From contig NZ_AP027043.1 in the NCBI RefSeq assembly GCF_027924665.1, positions 1,302,001 through 1,366,000 of the forward strand: a stretch of 64,000 nt of DNA, read 5' to 3'. Position numbers and translations under genes: made by a program. Shown here piece after piece: positions 10,302 to 18,233 of the stretch (the stretch's first letter is position 1; every line of letters begins with the position of its first letter). Source of the DNA: Flavobacterium sp. GSB-24 (lineage in GTDB: Bacteria; Bacteroidota; Bacteroidia; Flavobacteriales; Flavobacteriaceae). Under the pieces are notes generated by a model. The model did not search any database, was not told the origin of the DNA, and was given only the letters and a program-made list of their open reading frames with translations.

Positions 10302-11294
10302 TTATTTTGAAGAATTTCTAAACTCTTTCAAAACTTCATCAATAACCCAAGTCGTTCTTGAGCCAGAAATCCCTTTTGATGGAGAAGCGCCTTCTCCTAA
10401 AAGTTCAGCAATCACAGTTTCTATAAATGGCTGTTGAATATGTAATGGATTTTCTATCGTAATACTTTCTTTTTCTCCATCTGCATATTGAATATGCAAA
10501 GGATCATTGCCAAAAGTTGAGAAAGAAATTTTTCCTTTATCACCCACAATTTCAGTATTATCATAACGTTCAAAACTGGCAAAATTCCATAGACCAGATC
10601 CGTGAATTCCGTTTTCGAATAAAAACGACATCGAAACAGCATCTTCAGCAGGATAAGCTTGTAATTGAGAAGTTGCATGACCGCGAACTGATTTTATCGG
10701 ACCTAAGGCGAAATCTAGAAAATCTAGAGTATGACACGCTAAATCAACAAAAATTCCACCCCCGGAAATGTGAGGCAGAACAGTCCACGGAAGATTGATT
10801 TCATCATCATAGCGCTGTTCAAAAGGATGATATAAAACACAGTTTACATGTCTTATTGTTCCTAATTTTCCTTGGTCGATAATTTCTTTTATTTTTAAGA
10901 AACGCGGTAAAGCTCTTCTATAATAAGCAACAAACAACGGAACATTATGTTCTTTGCAAACGCTGATCATTTCATTACATTCTTCAAAAGTCAGCGCCAT
11001 TGGTTTTTCAACATAAACTGGTTTTCCGGCTTTGGCACATAAAATAGTATATTCTTTATGAGATGATGGAGGAGTTGCGATATAAACAGCATCGACTTCT
11101 GGATCGTTTATTAAATCTGCGGCGTTTGAGTACCATTTCGGAACATTATGGCGTTTTGCATAATCTTCAGCAAGTGCGGCATCTCTTCGCATTACAGCAA
11201 CTAAAGCAGAGTTTGGGGCTTTCTGAAAAGCGGGTCCGCTTTTTACTTCGGTTACATTCCCACAGCCTATAATTCCCCATTTTATAATTTTCAT
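10302..11294 (-). CDS. Gfo/Idh/MocA family NAD(P)-dependent oxidoreductase
   Basis: A 330-residue cytoplasmic oxidoreductase, probably acting on a sugar, inositol or related polyol. The N-terminal Rossmann domain begins KWGIIGCGNVTEVKSG with the GxGxxT-type nucleotide loop, and the family-defining EKP motif is in VYVEKPMALT (near residue 97). The C-terminal substrate domain includes GGGIFVDLACHTLD with the conserved His-x3-D. ATG start at 11294; a minus-strand TAAATTTG -7 box is at 11315-11322. The substrate cannot be read from sequence or neighbours. Confidence 0.92.
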   Translation of the reverse strand: MKIIKWGIIGCGNVTEVKSGPAFQKAPNSALVAVMRRDAALAEDYAKRHNVPKWYSNAADLINDPEVDAVYIATPPSSHKEYTILCAKAGKPVYVEKPMALTFEECNEMISVCKEHNVPLFVAYYRRALPRFLKIKEIIDQGKLGTIRHVNCVLYHPFEQRYDDEINLPWTVLPHISGGGIFVDLACHTLDFLDFALGPIKSVRGHATSQLQAYPAEDAVSMSFLFENGIHGSGLWNFASFERYDNTEIVGDKGKISFSTFGNDPLHIQYADGEKESITIENPLHIQQPFIETVIAELLGEGASPSKGISGSRTTWVIDEVLKEFRNSSK

Positions 11295-11332
11295 CGTTTG
11301 GTTTTTTAGTTTCTCAAATTTAAAAAAGGTTT

Positions 11333-11499
11333 GCCACGAATTACACGAATTGTCACGAATTTATTTTTTGAATTTTTGCCACAGATTAAAGGATTTTCAC
11401 AGATTAAATTAAAAGCACGCGAATAAATCATTTTAATCCTTTTATATGTGGCAAAAAAGAAAGCCACAAATTCACAAAATATATTCGTGAATTCGTGGC
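11333..11499. repeat. nested intergenic palindrome (GCCACGAATT family)
   Basis: Outer arms GCCACGAATT... (from 11333) and ...GAATTCGTGGC (to 11499) enclose inner arms TTTTTGCCACAGATTAAAGG (from 11374) and a complement ending near 11457. A related element occurs at 40181-40266. Confidence 0.7.
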
Positions 11500-11522
11500 T
11501 TAAAAAAATCCAGTTTAAAGTT

Positions 11523-13625
11523 TTACTTTTTCGGTAAAGCTTTAAAACCCATATTGTAAAGTGTGAAAGCTTGAATGTCTACATTTTCTTGTATCGAAGC
11601 AGCAACAGATTTTCCTGCACCGTGACCAGCTTTAACATCAATTCTAATTAATACCGGATTTTCTCCTGTCTGTTTTTCTTGTAATTCAGAAGCAAATTTG
11701 AAACTATGCGCTGGAACCACACGATCATCATGATCACCTGTAGTTACCATTGTTGCAGGATAATGAGTTCCTTTTTTAACATTATGAACAGGAGAATATC
11801 CTTTTAAGTATTCAAACATTTCTTTGTTGTCTTGAGCAGTTCCATAATCAAAAGCCCATCCTGCACCAGCTGTAAAAGCATTGTAGCGAAGCATATCCAT
11901 AACTCCAACCGCTGGTAAAGCCACTTTCATTAAATCAGGACGCTGCGTCATAGTTGCTCCAACTAATAAACCTCCGTTCGATCCTCCGCGAATAGCTAGA
12001 TAATCTGATGAAGTATATTTTTGAGCAATTAAGTATTCTGCCGCAGCAATAAAATCATCAAATACATTTTGTTTTTGCAATTTTGTTCCTGCATCATGCC
12101 ATTTTTTACCGTACTCGCCGCCACCTCTTAAATTGGCAACTGCATAAACACCTCCATTTTCCATCCAAACAGCATTTGCTATACTGAAACTTGGAGTTAA
12201 ACTAATATTGAATCCGCCGTAACCGTAAAGTATAGTTGGGTTTTTACCGTCTAATTTGATTCCTTTTTTATAAGTAATAATCATTGGAACTTTTGTGCCG
12301 TCTTTTGAATTGTAGAATACTTGTTTAGACTCGTAATCTTCACTTTTGAAATCAACTTTTGGTTTTTGATATACTTCTGATTTACCAGATTTTGGTTCAA
12401 AAGAATAAATACTTCCTGGAGTTGTGTAATTTGTAAAGCTGTAATACAAAATCTTTTCTTCTTTTTTGCCGCCAAATCCGCCTGCAGTTCCAACAGCAGG
12501 AAGTTTGATTTCGCGAACCAATTTTCCGTTGTAATCATATTGTTGTACAAATGAAACAGCATCCTTTGTATAATTAGCAAAGAAGTATCCTGCTCCAGTT
12601 GAAGGAGATAAAACATTTTCAGTTTCTTTGATAAAATCTTTCCAGTTTTCCACCTTCGGATTTGCAGCATCTACAGTAACTACGCGTACGTTTGGAGCAT
12701 TTAAGTCAGTTTCTATAAATAACTTAGTTCCCTCATTTTCAATAATTGAGTTTGAACTATTGAAATTATCTACAATCGTAACAATTGGACTATTAGGTTT
12801 CGTCAAATCTTTGATGTACAATTCATTTCCATAAGTAGAATTGGCAGCAGAAATAATTAAAAAATGATCATCTTCGGTAACATAACCGCTTACATATCTT
12901 CTTTTTTGATCTGCACCAAAAATTACTTTATCCTCTTTTTGAGAAGTTCCCAGTTTATGAAAATACAATTTATGCTGATCTGTTTTGGCAGATAATTCAC
13001 TTCCTTTAGGTTTGTCATAACTTGAGTAATAAAAACCTTCATTTCCGTGCCAAGAAACCCCGCTGAATTTTACATCAACTAAAGTATCTTCTAAAACTTT
13101 TTTAGAAAGAGCATCAATTATAATTACTTTTCTCCAGTCACTTCCTCCTTCAGAGATAGAATAAGCGGCTTTGTTTCCGTCTTTAGAGAAATCTAAACCT
13201 CCAAGAGAAGTTGTTCCGTCTTTAGAAAATGTATTCGGATCTAAGAAAACTTCTTCTTTTCCATTTGCATCTTTTCTATAAACAACAGATTGGTTTTGAA
13301 GACCATTATTTTTAGAATAATAAGTAAACTTTCCTTCTTTAAAAGGAGCACCTATTTTTTCATAGTTCCATAGTTTTTCCATTCGTTTTTTAAGTTCTTC
13401 ACGAAACGGAATTTTATCTAAATATCCATAAGTAACTTCATTTTCAGCTTTTACCCAAGCTCCAGTTTCTGCAGATTTGTCGTCTTCAAGCCAGCGGTAC
13501 GGATCGCTTACTTTGGTATCAAAATATACATCAACAGTTTCTCCTTTTTTTGTTTCAGGGTATTTTAGCTGCCCGAATGAAATTCCTGCGGTTGTAAGTG
13601 TCATTAATAAAAATGTTTTTTTCAT
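11523..13625 (-). CDS. prolyl oligopeptidase family serine peptidase (S9A)
   Basis: A 700-residue exported endopeptidase cutting after proline in short peptides, probably periplasmic because residues 1-18 form a signal peptide ending SFGQ. An N-terminal seven-bladed propeller region (about 20-430) is followed by the alpha/beta-hydrolase domain. The catalytic Ser is in GGSNGG (near 550), Asp in DHDDRVVP (near 630) and His in GHGAGKS (near 667). Size and order are those of family S9A. A candidate promoter on the minus strand is TATTTTTG (13648-13655) with a TTA 19 bases upstream. No operon partner. Confidence 0.95.
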   Translation of the reverse strand: MKKTFLLMTLTTAGISFGQLKYPETKKGETVDVYFDTKVSDPYRWLEDDKSAETGAWVKAENEVTYGYLDKIPFREELKKRMEKLWNYEKIGAPFKEGKFTYYSKNNGLQNQSVVYRKDANGKEEVFLDPNTFSKDGTTSLGGLDFSKDGNKAAYSISEGGSDWRKVIIIDALSKKVLEDTLVDVKFSGVSWHGNEGFYYSSYDKPKGSELSAKTDQHKLYFHKLGTSQKEDKVIFGADQKRRYVSGYVTEDDHFLIISAANSTYGNELYIKDLTKPNSPIVTIVDNFNSSNSIIENEGTKLFIETDLNAPNVRVVTVDAANPKVENWKDFIKETENVLSPSTGAGYFFANYTKDAVSFVQQYDYNGKLVREIKLPAVGTAGGFGGKKEEKILYYSFTNYTTPGSIYSFEPKSGKSEVYQKPKVDFKSEDYESKQVFYNSKDGTKVPMIITYKKGIKLDGKNPTILYGYGGFNISLTPSFSIANAVWMENGGVYAVANLRGGGEYGKKWHDAGTKLQKQNVFDDFIAAAEYLIAQKYTSSDYLAIRGGSNGGLLVGATMTQRPDLMKVALPAVGVMDMLRYNAFTAGAGWAFDYGTAQDNKEMFEYLKGYSPVHNVKKGTHYPATMVTTGDHDDRVVPAHSFKFASELQEKQTGENPVLIRIDVKAGHGAGKSVAASIQENVDIQAFTLYNMGFKALPKK

Positions 13626-13683
13626 AGTTAGTTTTTATCTGTTGTAACAAAAATAGCACTTTTTGTGAGATTGGTAAATGTTT

Positions 13684-13835
13684 AACGCAAAGAGCGCAAT
13701 GTTTTAATCTCGCAAAGACGCGAAGTCGCAAAGAGGTTTTTTTAACTTTGCGTCTCTGCGTCTCTGCGAGATTTTTTAATTACAACTTTTTAAATTTAGC
13801 GAACTTTGTGTAAACTCTTTGTGCTCTTTGCGGTT
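13684..13835. repeat. nested intergenic palindrome (CGCAAAG family)
   Basis: Outer arms AACGCAAAGAGC (from 13684) and GCTCTTTGCGGTT (to 13835) surround inner arms TCTCGCAAAGACGCGAAG and CTTTGCGTCTCTGCGAGA-type sequence (to about 13772). The same family recurs at 38071, 56885, 57291 and 62513. Confidence 0.75.
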
Positions 13836-13845
13836 AAATTAAATA

Positions 13846-16053
13846 TTATAGATTAAAATTTACTCCCAAAACGATATTTCTTCCAATATTCGGAATTCCG
13901 TCTGTTTTTAATCTAGAAAGGTGTGCAATATATTTTTTATCAAATAAATTGTTTCCGTTTAAGTTAATGTCAAATGCTGTTTTTCCTAGTTTTACAGTTC
14001 CTCCAAAACCTAAATTTACTAAAGTATAACCTTTAGAAGCAGTTTCAAATCCGCTTACATTATCTTGGCTGAAAGTAGACGAAACATTTAATGAAGCAAA
14101 ACCTTCGCTTAACCAATCTTTGATATTAAATTCAGTTCTAAGCGTGTTGTTCCAATTGTTAGCAGGAATTAAAGGCAGATAATCATCATTGTCTTTTTTA
14201 CCTGTTACAGTTTCAAAACTAGTTTCAAAATGTAACCAATCTAAAGGATGCGGATGAAAGTGTAAACCAACTTCGCCTCCAAACAATTTTGCATTATCTT
14301 GAACATAAGCAAAAACATCATTATCATCTAAAACGTCTCCAGTTGGAGAGGTATAAATATAATTGTTTACGTGATTGTAAAATCCGTTAACAAAGAATTC
14401 GAAATGTGTATTTTTGTATTCTAAGTTCAAATCAGTCTGAACGTTTTGTTCTGTTTTCAAATTAGCATTTCCAATTTCATAACGATTTGTTCCTTCGTGA
14501 ACACCGTTTGAAGTTAATTCAGCTAAGTTTGGTGCTCTAAAACCAGTTGCCACATTTAAACGAAGCGTCAACGGTTCTGCCAGTTTTGTTTTATATCCCA
14601 AAGAAGCATTAAAACTGTCAAACGATCTATCTAAAGCTTGAAAATAGCCTTCTTCGCCTTCAGTTCCGTGAGCAATTGAAGTAATATTTCTGTTATCAAA
14701 ACGCAATCCGGCTTGAATAACACTATTATCCCATTCGTAATTCGCAGTTCCAAAAACGCCAAAATCATTGGTTGTAGCATCTGGAATTAAATATTCTTCA
14801 CCAGAATTTTTATTGGTTTGATGCATTCCCTGAACTCCAAAAATAGTTTCGATTTTTCCGAATTTAGGTAAATGATATTTTGCATTATAGTTGAAAGTAT
14901 TCAATTTCATGTGAAGAGAAGCCTCGTTACTGTCTTCAAATTCGCTTCTATCATTAGCGATATAACCTAAGTCAACATCTAATTTTGAGTTTTCAAAAAA
15001 GATTACATTATTCAAACTCAATAAATGATTAAAAATTCCTTGTCTCGGAAATTGAGTGTCTTTGCTTGAAGATTGTTCTGCAATTCCATCTTCTGGAATT
15101 CCGATATCTAGTTTGTTGTAATTGTATCTTAAAACACTAGAGAAAGTAGAGTTGCTATATCCAATTCCAGTTTTAAAATCAGTTTCATTGTAACGCGAAT
15201 TGGTTACGCGGTCGCCATCGGCAATTTTGTAATCAGAATGTGTGTTGTAACTTCCACGAACTAAGAATTTCCAATTATCTGTCGAAGTTTTTAATCCGAT
15301 AGAAGAATTACTTCCCTGCGTATTAGTGAAATATTTTTGACTGAAATTAGCTTTAAAATCACCAGCATCAGCAAATTTTTCTGGATTAAAGTATAAAACT
15401 CCTCCCAAAGCATCAGAACCATATAATAAGGAAGCTGGTCCTTTTATAACCTCGACACTTTCGATTCCGGCATCATTTAAACCTAAACCATGTTCGTCTC
15501 CAAACTGCTGATTTTCGATACGAACGCCTTGAGAATATACTAAAACACGATTACCGCTAAGTCCGCGAATTACTGGTTTTCCGATAGAAGTTCCAGTCGA
15601 AATCTGAGAAACTCCAGGAATTGTTGCTAAACCTTCAATTAAAGTTGAGGTACCTTTTTGCTGTAATGTTTTAATGCTTTCGTGCTCAATTTTCATTACG
15701 TTTTGCGATTGCAATTTATTAAAAGGCGTAGAAACAACCACTTCATCCATTTCTAAAACAGATTCTAAAAGAATAATATCAAGGGTGTTTTCCTTTACTA
15801 ATTTCGCAATAGTTTGATTCTGATTAGCATATCCAACATAAGAAAAAGCAATGCGAAGACTCCCGTTTGGAAGATTTTTTAATTCGTATTTTCCGTTCAC
15901 ATCTGTTGTTGTTCCTTTATGTAATTCAGGTGCGTAAACTGAAACTCCTGGTAATGGCTGATTTTGAGCATCGGTTACAATACCTGAAACCGAATTTTGA
16001 GCAGTAAGAATGCTCGAGAACCCTAAAATAAGGGTAATTACAATTTTTTTCAT
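13846..16053 (-). CDS. TonB-dependent receptor
   Basis: A 735-residue outer-membrane active transporter. Residues 1-18 are a signal peptide. A carboxypeptidase-regulatory-like domain (about 20-105) with FSYVGYANQ is followed by a plug domain (about 110-235: GTSTLIEGLATIPGVS, GKPVIRGLSGNRVLVYSQG, VEVIKGPASLLYGSDALGG), then the barrel, ending GRNIVLGVNFNL. An extracellular or turn segment has the His-rich HFHPHPLDWLHFE. The small His/Cys-rich gene upstream on the same strand (16220-16573) suggests a metal such as zinc or copper as cargo; this is inference. Not SusC-like. Confidence 0.94.
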   Translation of the reverse strand: MKKIVITLILGFSSILTAQNSVSGIVTDAQNQPLPGVSVYAPELHKGTTTDVNGKYELKNLPNGSLRIAFSYVGYANQNQTIAKLVKENTLDIILLESVLEMDEVVVSTPFNKLQSQNVMKIEHESIKTLQQKGTSTLIEGLATIPGVSQISTGTSIGKPVIRGLSGNRVLVYSQGVRIENQQFGDEHGLGLNDAGIESVEVIKGPASLLYGSDALGGVLYFNPEKFADAGDFKANFSQKYFTNTQGSNSSIGLKTSTDNWKFLVRGSYNTHSDYKIADGDRVTNSRYNETDFKTGIGYSNSTFSSVLRYNYNKLDIGIPEDGIAEQSSSKDTQFPRQGIFNHLLSLNNVIFFENSKLDVDLGYIANDRSEFEDSNEASLHMKLNTFNYNAKYHLPKFGKIETIFGVQGMHQTNKNSGEEYLIPDATTNDFGVFGTANYEWDNSVIQAGLRFDNRNITSIAHGTEGEEGYFQALDRSFDSFNASLGYKTKLAEPLTLRLNVATGFRAPNLAELTSNGVHEGTNRYEIGNANLKTEQNVQTDLNLEYKNTHFEFFVNGFYNHVNNYIYTSPTGDVLDDNDVFAYVQDNAKLFGGEVGLHFHPHPLDWLHFETSFETVTGKKDNDDYLPLIPANNWNNTLRTEFNIKDWLSEGFASLNVSSTFSQDNVSGFETASKGYTLVNLGFGGTVKLGKTAFDINLNGNNLFDKKYIAHLSRLKTDGIPNIGRNIVLGVNFNL

Positions 16054-16219
16054 TTGAAAATGATGCTATAGTTAAATTGATTTTTTCTTTTTTGAATGAA
16101 AACCAAAACGAGCAGCAAAGCATTCTGATCCTAATTAAAAATAAGTTAGGATTAGGAAACTCAACGCAGTTTCAATTTAAAATAAAAAGAAAATGTGATT
16201 TTTTTAGAAACCGAAAAAT

Positions 16220-16573
16220 TTAAGAAAATACAGCAAAAGGAGGTCCGCGCAATAAATAGGCGCTTGGGGAAACAGAAAAAATCTTTTCTGACAGCGGAAA
16301 GAAATAAGGAATATCGCTGTTGAAATAATAAAACTGAAAAGAGAAATCTTGCGGAACCACAAATGATTCAAACGCAAAATTACAAACAAAACAAACTTCA
16401 TAATTATGATGCTGGTGCGTTATTTCTCCGCTGGGATCATTGTAATTATGATGACACTGCTTTTCTAAAAGCTGTTTTGCAATATGCTCATAACTGTGTA
16501 TCGACTGAAACAATATCGAGAACAATATTGTTACAGCAAAAGATAAACTTAATATGAGCTGTTTTTTCTTCAT
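16220..16573 (-). CDS. small His/Cys-rich membrane or exported protein
   Basis: 117 residues from ATG 16573 (a TTG nine bases upstream is less likely). A hydrophobic N-terminal segment (about 4-22) could be a signal or membrane anchor. It is followed by KQCHHNYND and a HQHHNYEVCFVC cluster with a Cys-x2-Cys pair, and a final hydrophobic, aromatic region. The family is not recognised. The His/Cys cluster and the TonB-dependent receptor 166 bases downstream on the same strand suggest a role in metal handling. A TACCTTTG box at 16580-16587 would place the transcript start almost on the ATG. Confidence 0.7.
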   Translation of the reverse strand: MKKKQLILSLSFAVTILFSILFQSIHSYEHIAKQLLEKQCHHNYNDPSGEITHQHHNYEVCFVCNFAFESFVVPQDFSFQFYYFNSDIPYFFPLSEKIFSVSPSAYLLRGPPFAVFS

Positions 16574-16796
16574 TTCCAGCAAAGGTATAAAAGATAAAAA
16601 GAAAATTCATTTATTTTTTGCTTATCCCTATTGATTTATTGCAAAAAACGCAGCAATTAATTTTAATCTCCAACAAAAAGAGAATATTTATATTTCTTAT
16701 CGTTACTAGAAAAAGCATTATGTTATATTTGTATATGAAATAAATAGACGCAGAAGAGCGTTTATTTTTAAAACCTCTTTAAAACCAAACCACGAT

Positions 16797-17501
16797 ATGC
16801 GAATTATTTTTAGCTGCTTGTTTTTACTCACTTTTTTTAGCTCTTTTGCACAAGAAGAAGTTAAACCTGAAGTAAAACCAGTAATCAAAATTGATTCTTT
16901 ATATCGAGAAGATCAGTTTTTCTTTTCGGTTACCTATAACATGTTTACAGATATTCCTGATAAGTTTAAACAGAATAAATTTTCTTTGGGACTTTCTGGA
17001 GGTTTTCTGCGCGATATGCCGGTTAACAAATCAAGAACAGTATCAATTGCTGCCGGTTTAGGATTAAGCTATCAAAATTATTATCAAAATCTAACCATTT
17101 TTCAAGATGGATCAGGTGCAATTGCTTATGGGGTAAATGATTACGGAGAATTTGTTTCAAATCGTTATAAACAATATTCTGTAGATCTTCCAATAGAATT
17201 TAGATGGAGAAATTCAACTTATGAAAGCACTAAATTCTGGCGTATTTATGGCGGTGTGAAATTGAGTTATGTTTTTTCGAGTGCATCAATTTTGGATGAT
17301 GGAGAGAAAACCTATAAAATCAATAATAATCCCGATATCAACAAATTTCAATACGGACCTTATCTTGCCGCGGGATATAATACCTGGAACATATATATTT
17401 ACTACGGTTTAAATCCGTTGTTTAATTCTGCCACTACTGGGGCTGGCGAAAAAATCAATTTGAAAACTTTAAATGCCGGATTGATCTTTTATATTTTATA
17501 A
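16797..17501 (+). CDS. outer membrane beta-barrel protein (PorT-like)
   Basis: A 234-residue protein with a signal peptide (MRIIFSCLFLLTFFSSFAQ). The body of amphipathic strands (FSLGLSGGFLRDMP, ISIAAGLGLSYQNYYQNL-type) ends in LNAGLIFYIL, as in the OMP_b-brl_2/PorT-like class of small Bacteroidota barrels. It does not look like the gliding/secretion protein SprT itself. A -7 box TATATTTG lies at 16724-16731. Its last six bases overlap the convergent gene 17496-18101. Function unknown. Confidence 0.78.
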   Translation: MRIIFSCLFLLTFFSSFAQEEVKPEVKPVIKIDSLYREDQFFFSVTYNMFTDIPDKFKQNKFSLGLSGGFLRDMPVNKSRTVSIAAGLGLSYQNYYQNLTIFQDGSGAIAYGVNDYGEFVSNRYKQYSVDLPIEFRWRNSTYESTKFWRIYGGVKLSYVFSSASILDDGEKTYKINNNPDINKFQYGPYLAAGYNTWNIYIYYGLNPLFNSATTGAGEKINLKTLNAGLIFYIL

Positions 17502-18101
17502 CCACAGGTATAAAAATAAAAGCTGGGGCATAATTCCAATAAATAATCCAATTAATATTTCTCTTGATGTATGTGCATTCATCTCTAAACGGGATGAAGC
17601 CACAACTCCAGATAATAAAATAAGCAAAGCCGGCCAATATGGATTATGCATTTGCAGGTGAATGTTTAAGCCAATTACAAAAATGGCAAAACCACAAATA
17701 GCAACCATATGTAAACTTGCCTTTACTTTAAATAGTGTACTTACTAAAGCCAAAATTGTACTAAACAAGGCTCCCAGAAAAAAGAAATGAAGTTCAGGAT
17801 AACGAATAATAACTATACTTCGTTTTACCAGTAAAATATACAAAAAGCACTGTAAAATTAGCGGAATGGTGCGTTCTGAAGTCTGGCTCAGCATGATCGA
17901 TTTTACATGTCCAGTTGATCGCAGCAGTAAATAAAATAAAACAGGAACAACCACATTAATCACCAAAATCTGGATTAAAACAAAATATTTTTCCTGTGTG
18001 CTAAAAATGTCTCCTTTATAGAATAAATAAAACAATGTTGCATACAACGATATAAAAATGGGGTGTAATATATAGGAGAAAATAGGAAGTAACTTTTTCA
18101 A
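17496..18101 (-). CDS. integral membrane protein, divergent PAP2-like
   Basis: About 200 residues and almost wholly hydrophobic, with five to six membrane segments. I favour the TTG at 18101 (protein beginning KKLLPIFSYILHP) because a TATATTTG promoter box occupies 18126-18133 on this strand, which rules out the more upstream TTG 18128; TTG 18110 is the alternative. The C-terminal SRLEMNAHTSREILIGLFIG resembles PAP2 phosphatase motif 3 (SRxxxxxHxxxD), with the final Asp replaced by Glu, and SERTIPL resembles part of motif 1. The canonical PSGH motif is replaced by KASLHM, so activity is doubtful. It overlaps the convergent OMP gene by 6 bases. Confidence 0.72.
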   Translation of the reverse strand: MKKLLPIFSYILHPIFISLYATLFYLFYKGDIFSTQEKYFVLIQILVINVVVPVLFYLLLRSTGHVKSIMLSQTSERTIPLILQCFLYILLVKRSIVIIRYPELHFFFLGALFSTILALVSTLFKVKASLHMVAICGFAIFVIGLNIHLQMHNPYWPALLILLSGVVASSRLEMNAHTSREILIGLFIGIMPQLLFLYLWL

Positions 18102-18233
18102 AACGCTCAAATTTGTGGTAATAAACAAATATACAGAAATATAAATAGCGAAGCTAAAACGCTTTATTTTTTAAGAAAATCACAACTCTTTTCTATCTTT
18201 AATATCTTAATTTTGAAAAAAAGATTTTCCTAA

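Noticed and set aside
16797..17501. Assignment of the OMP gene as gliding/secretion gene sprT
   Set aside because: Size and barrel type fit, but the conserved start of PorT/SprT proteins that I remember is not present.
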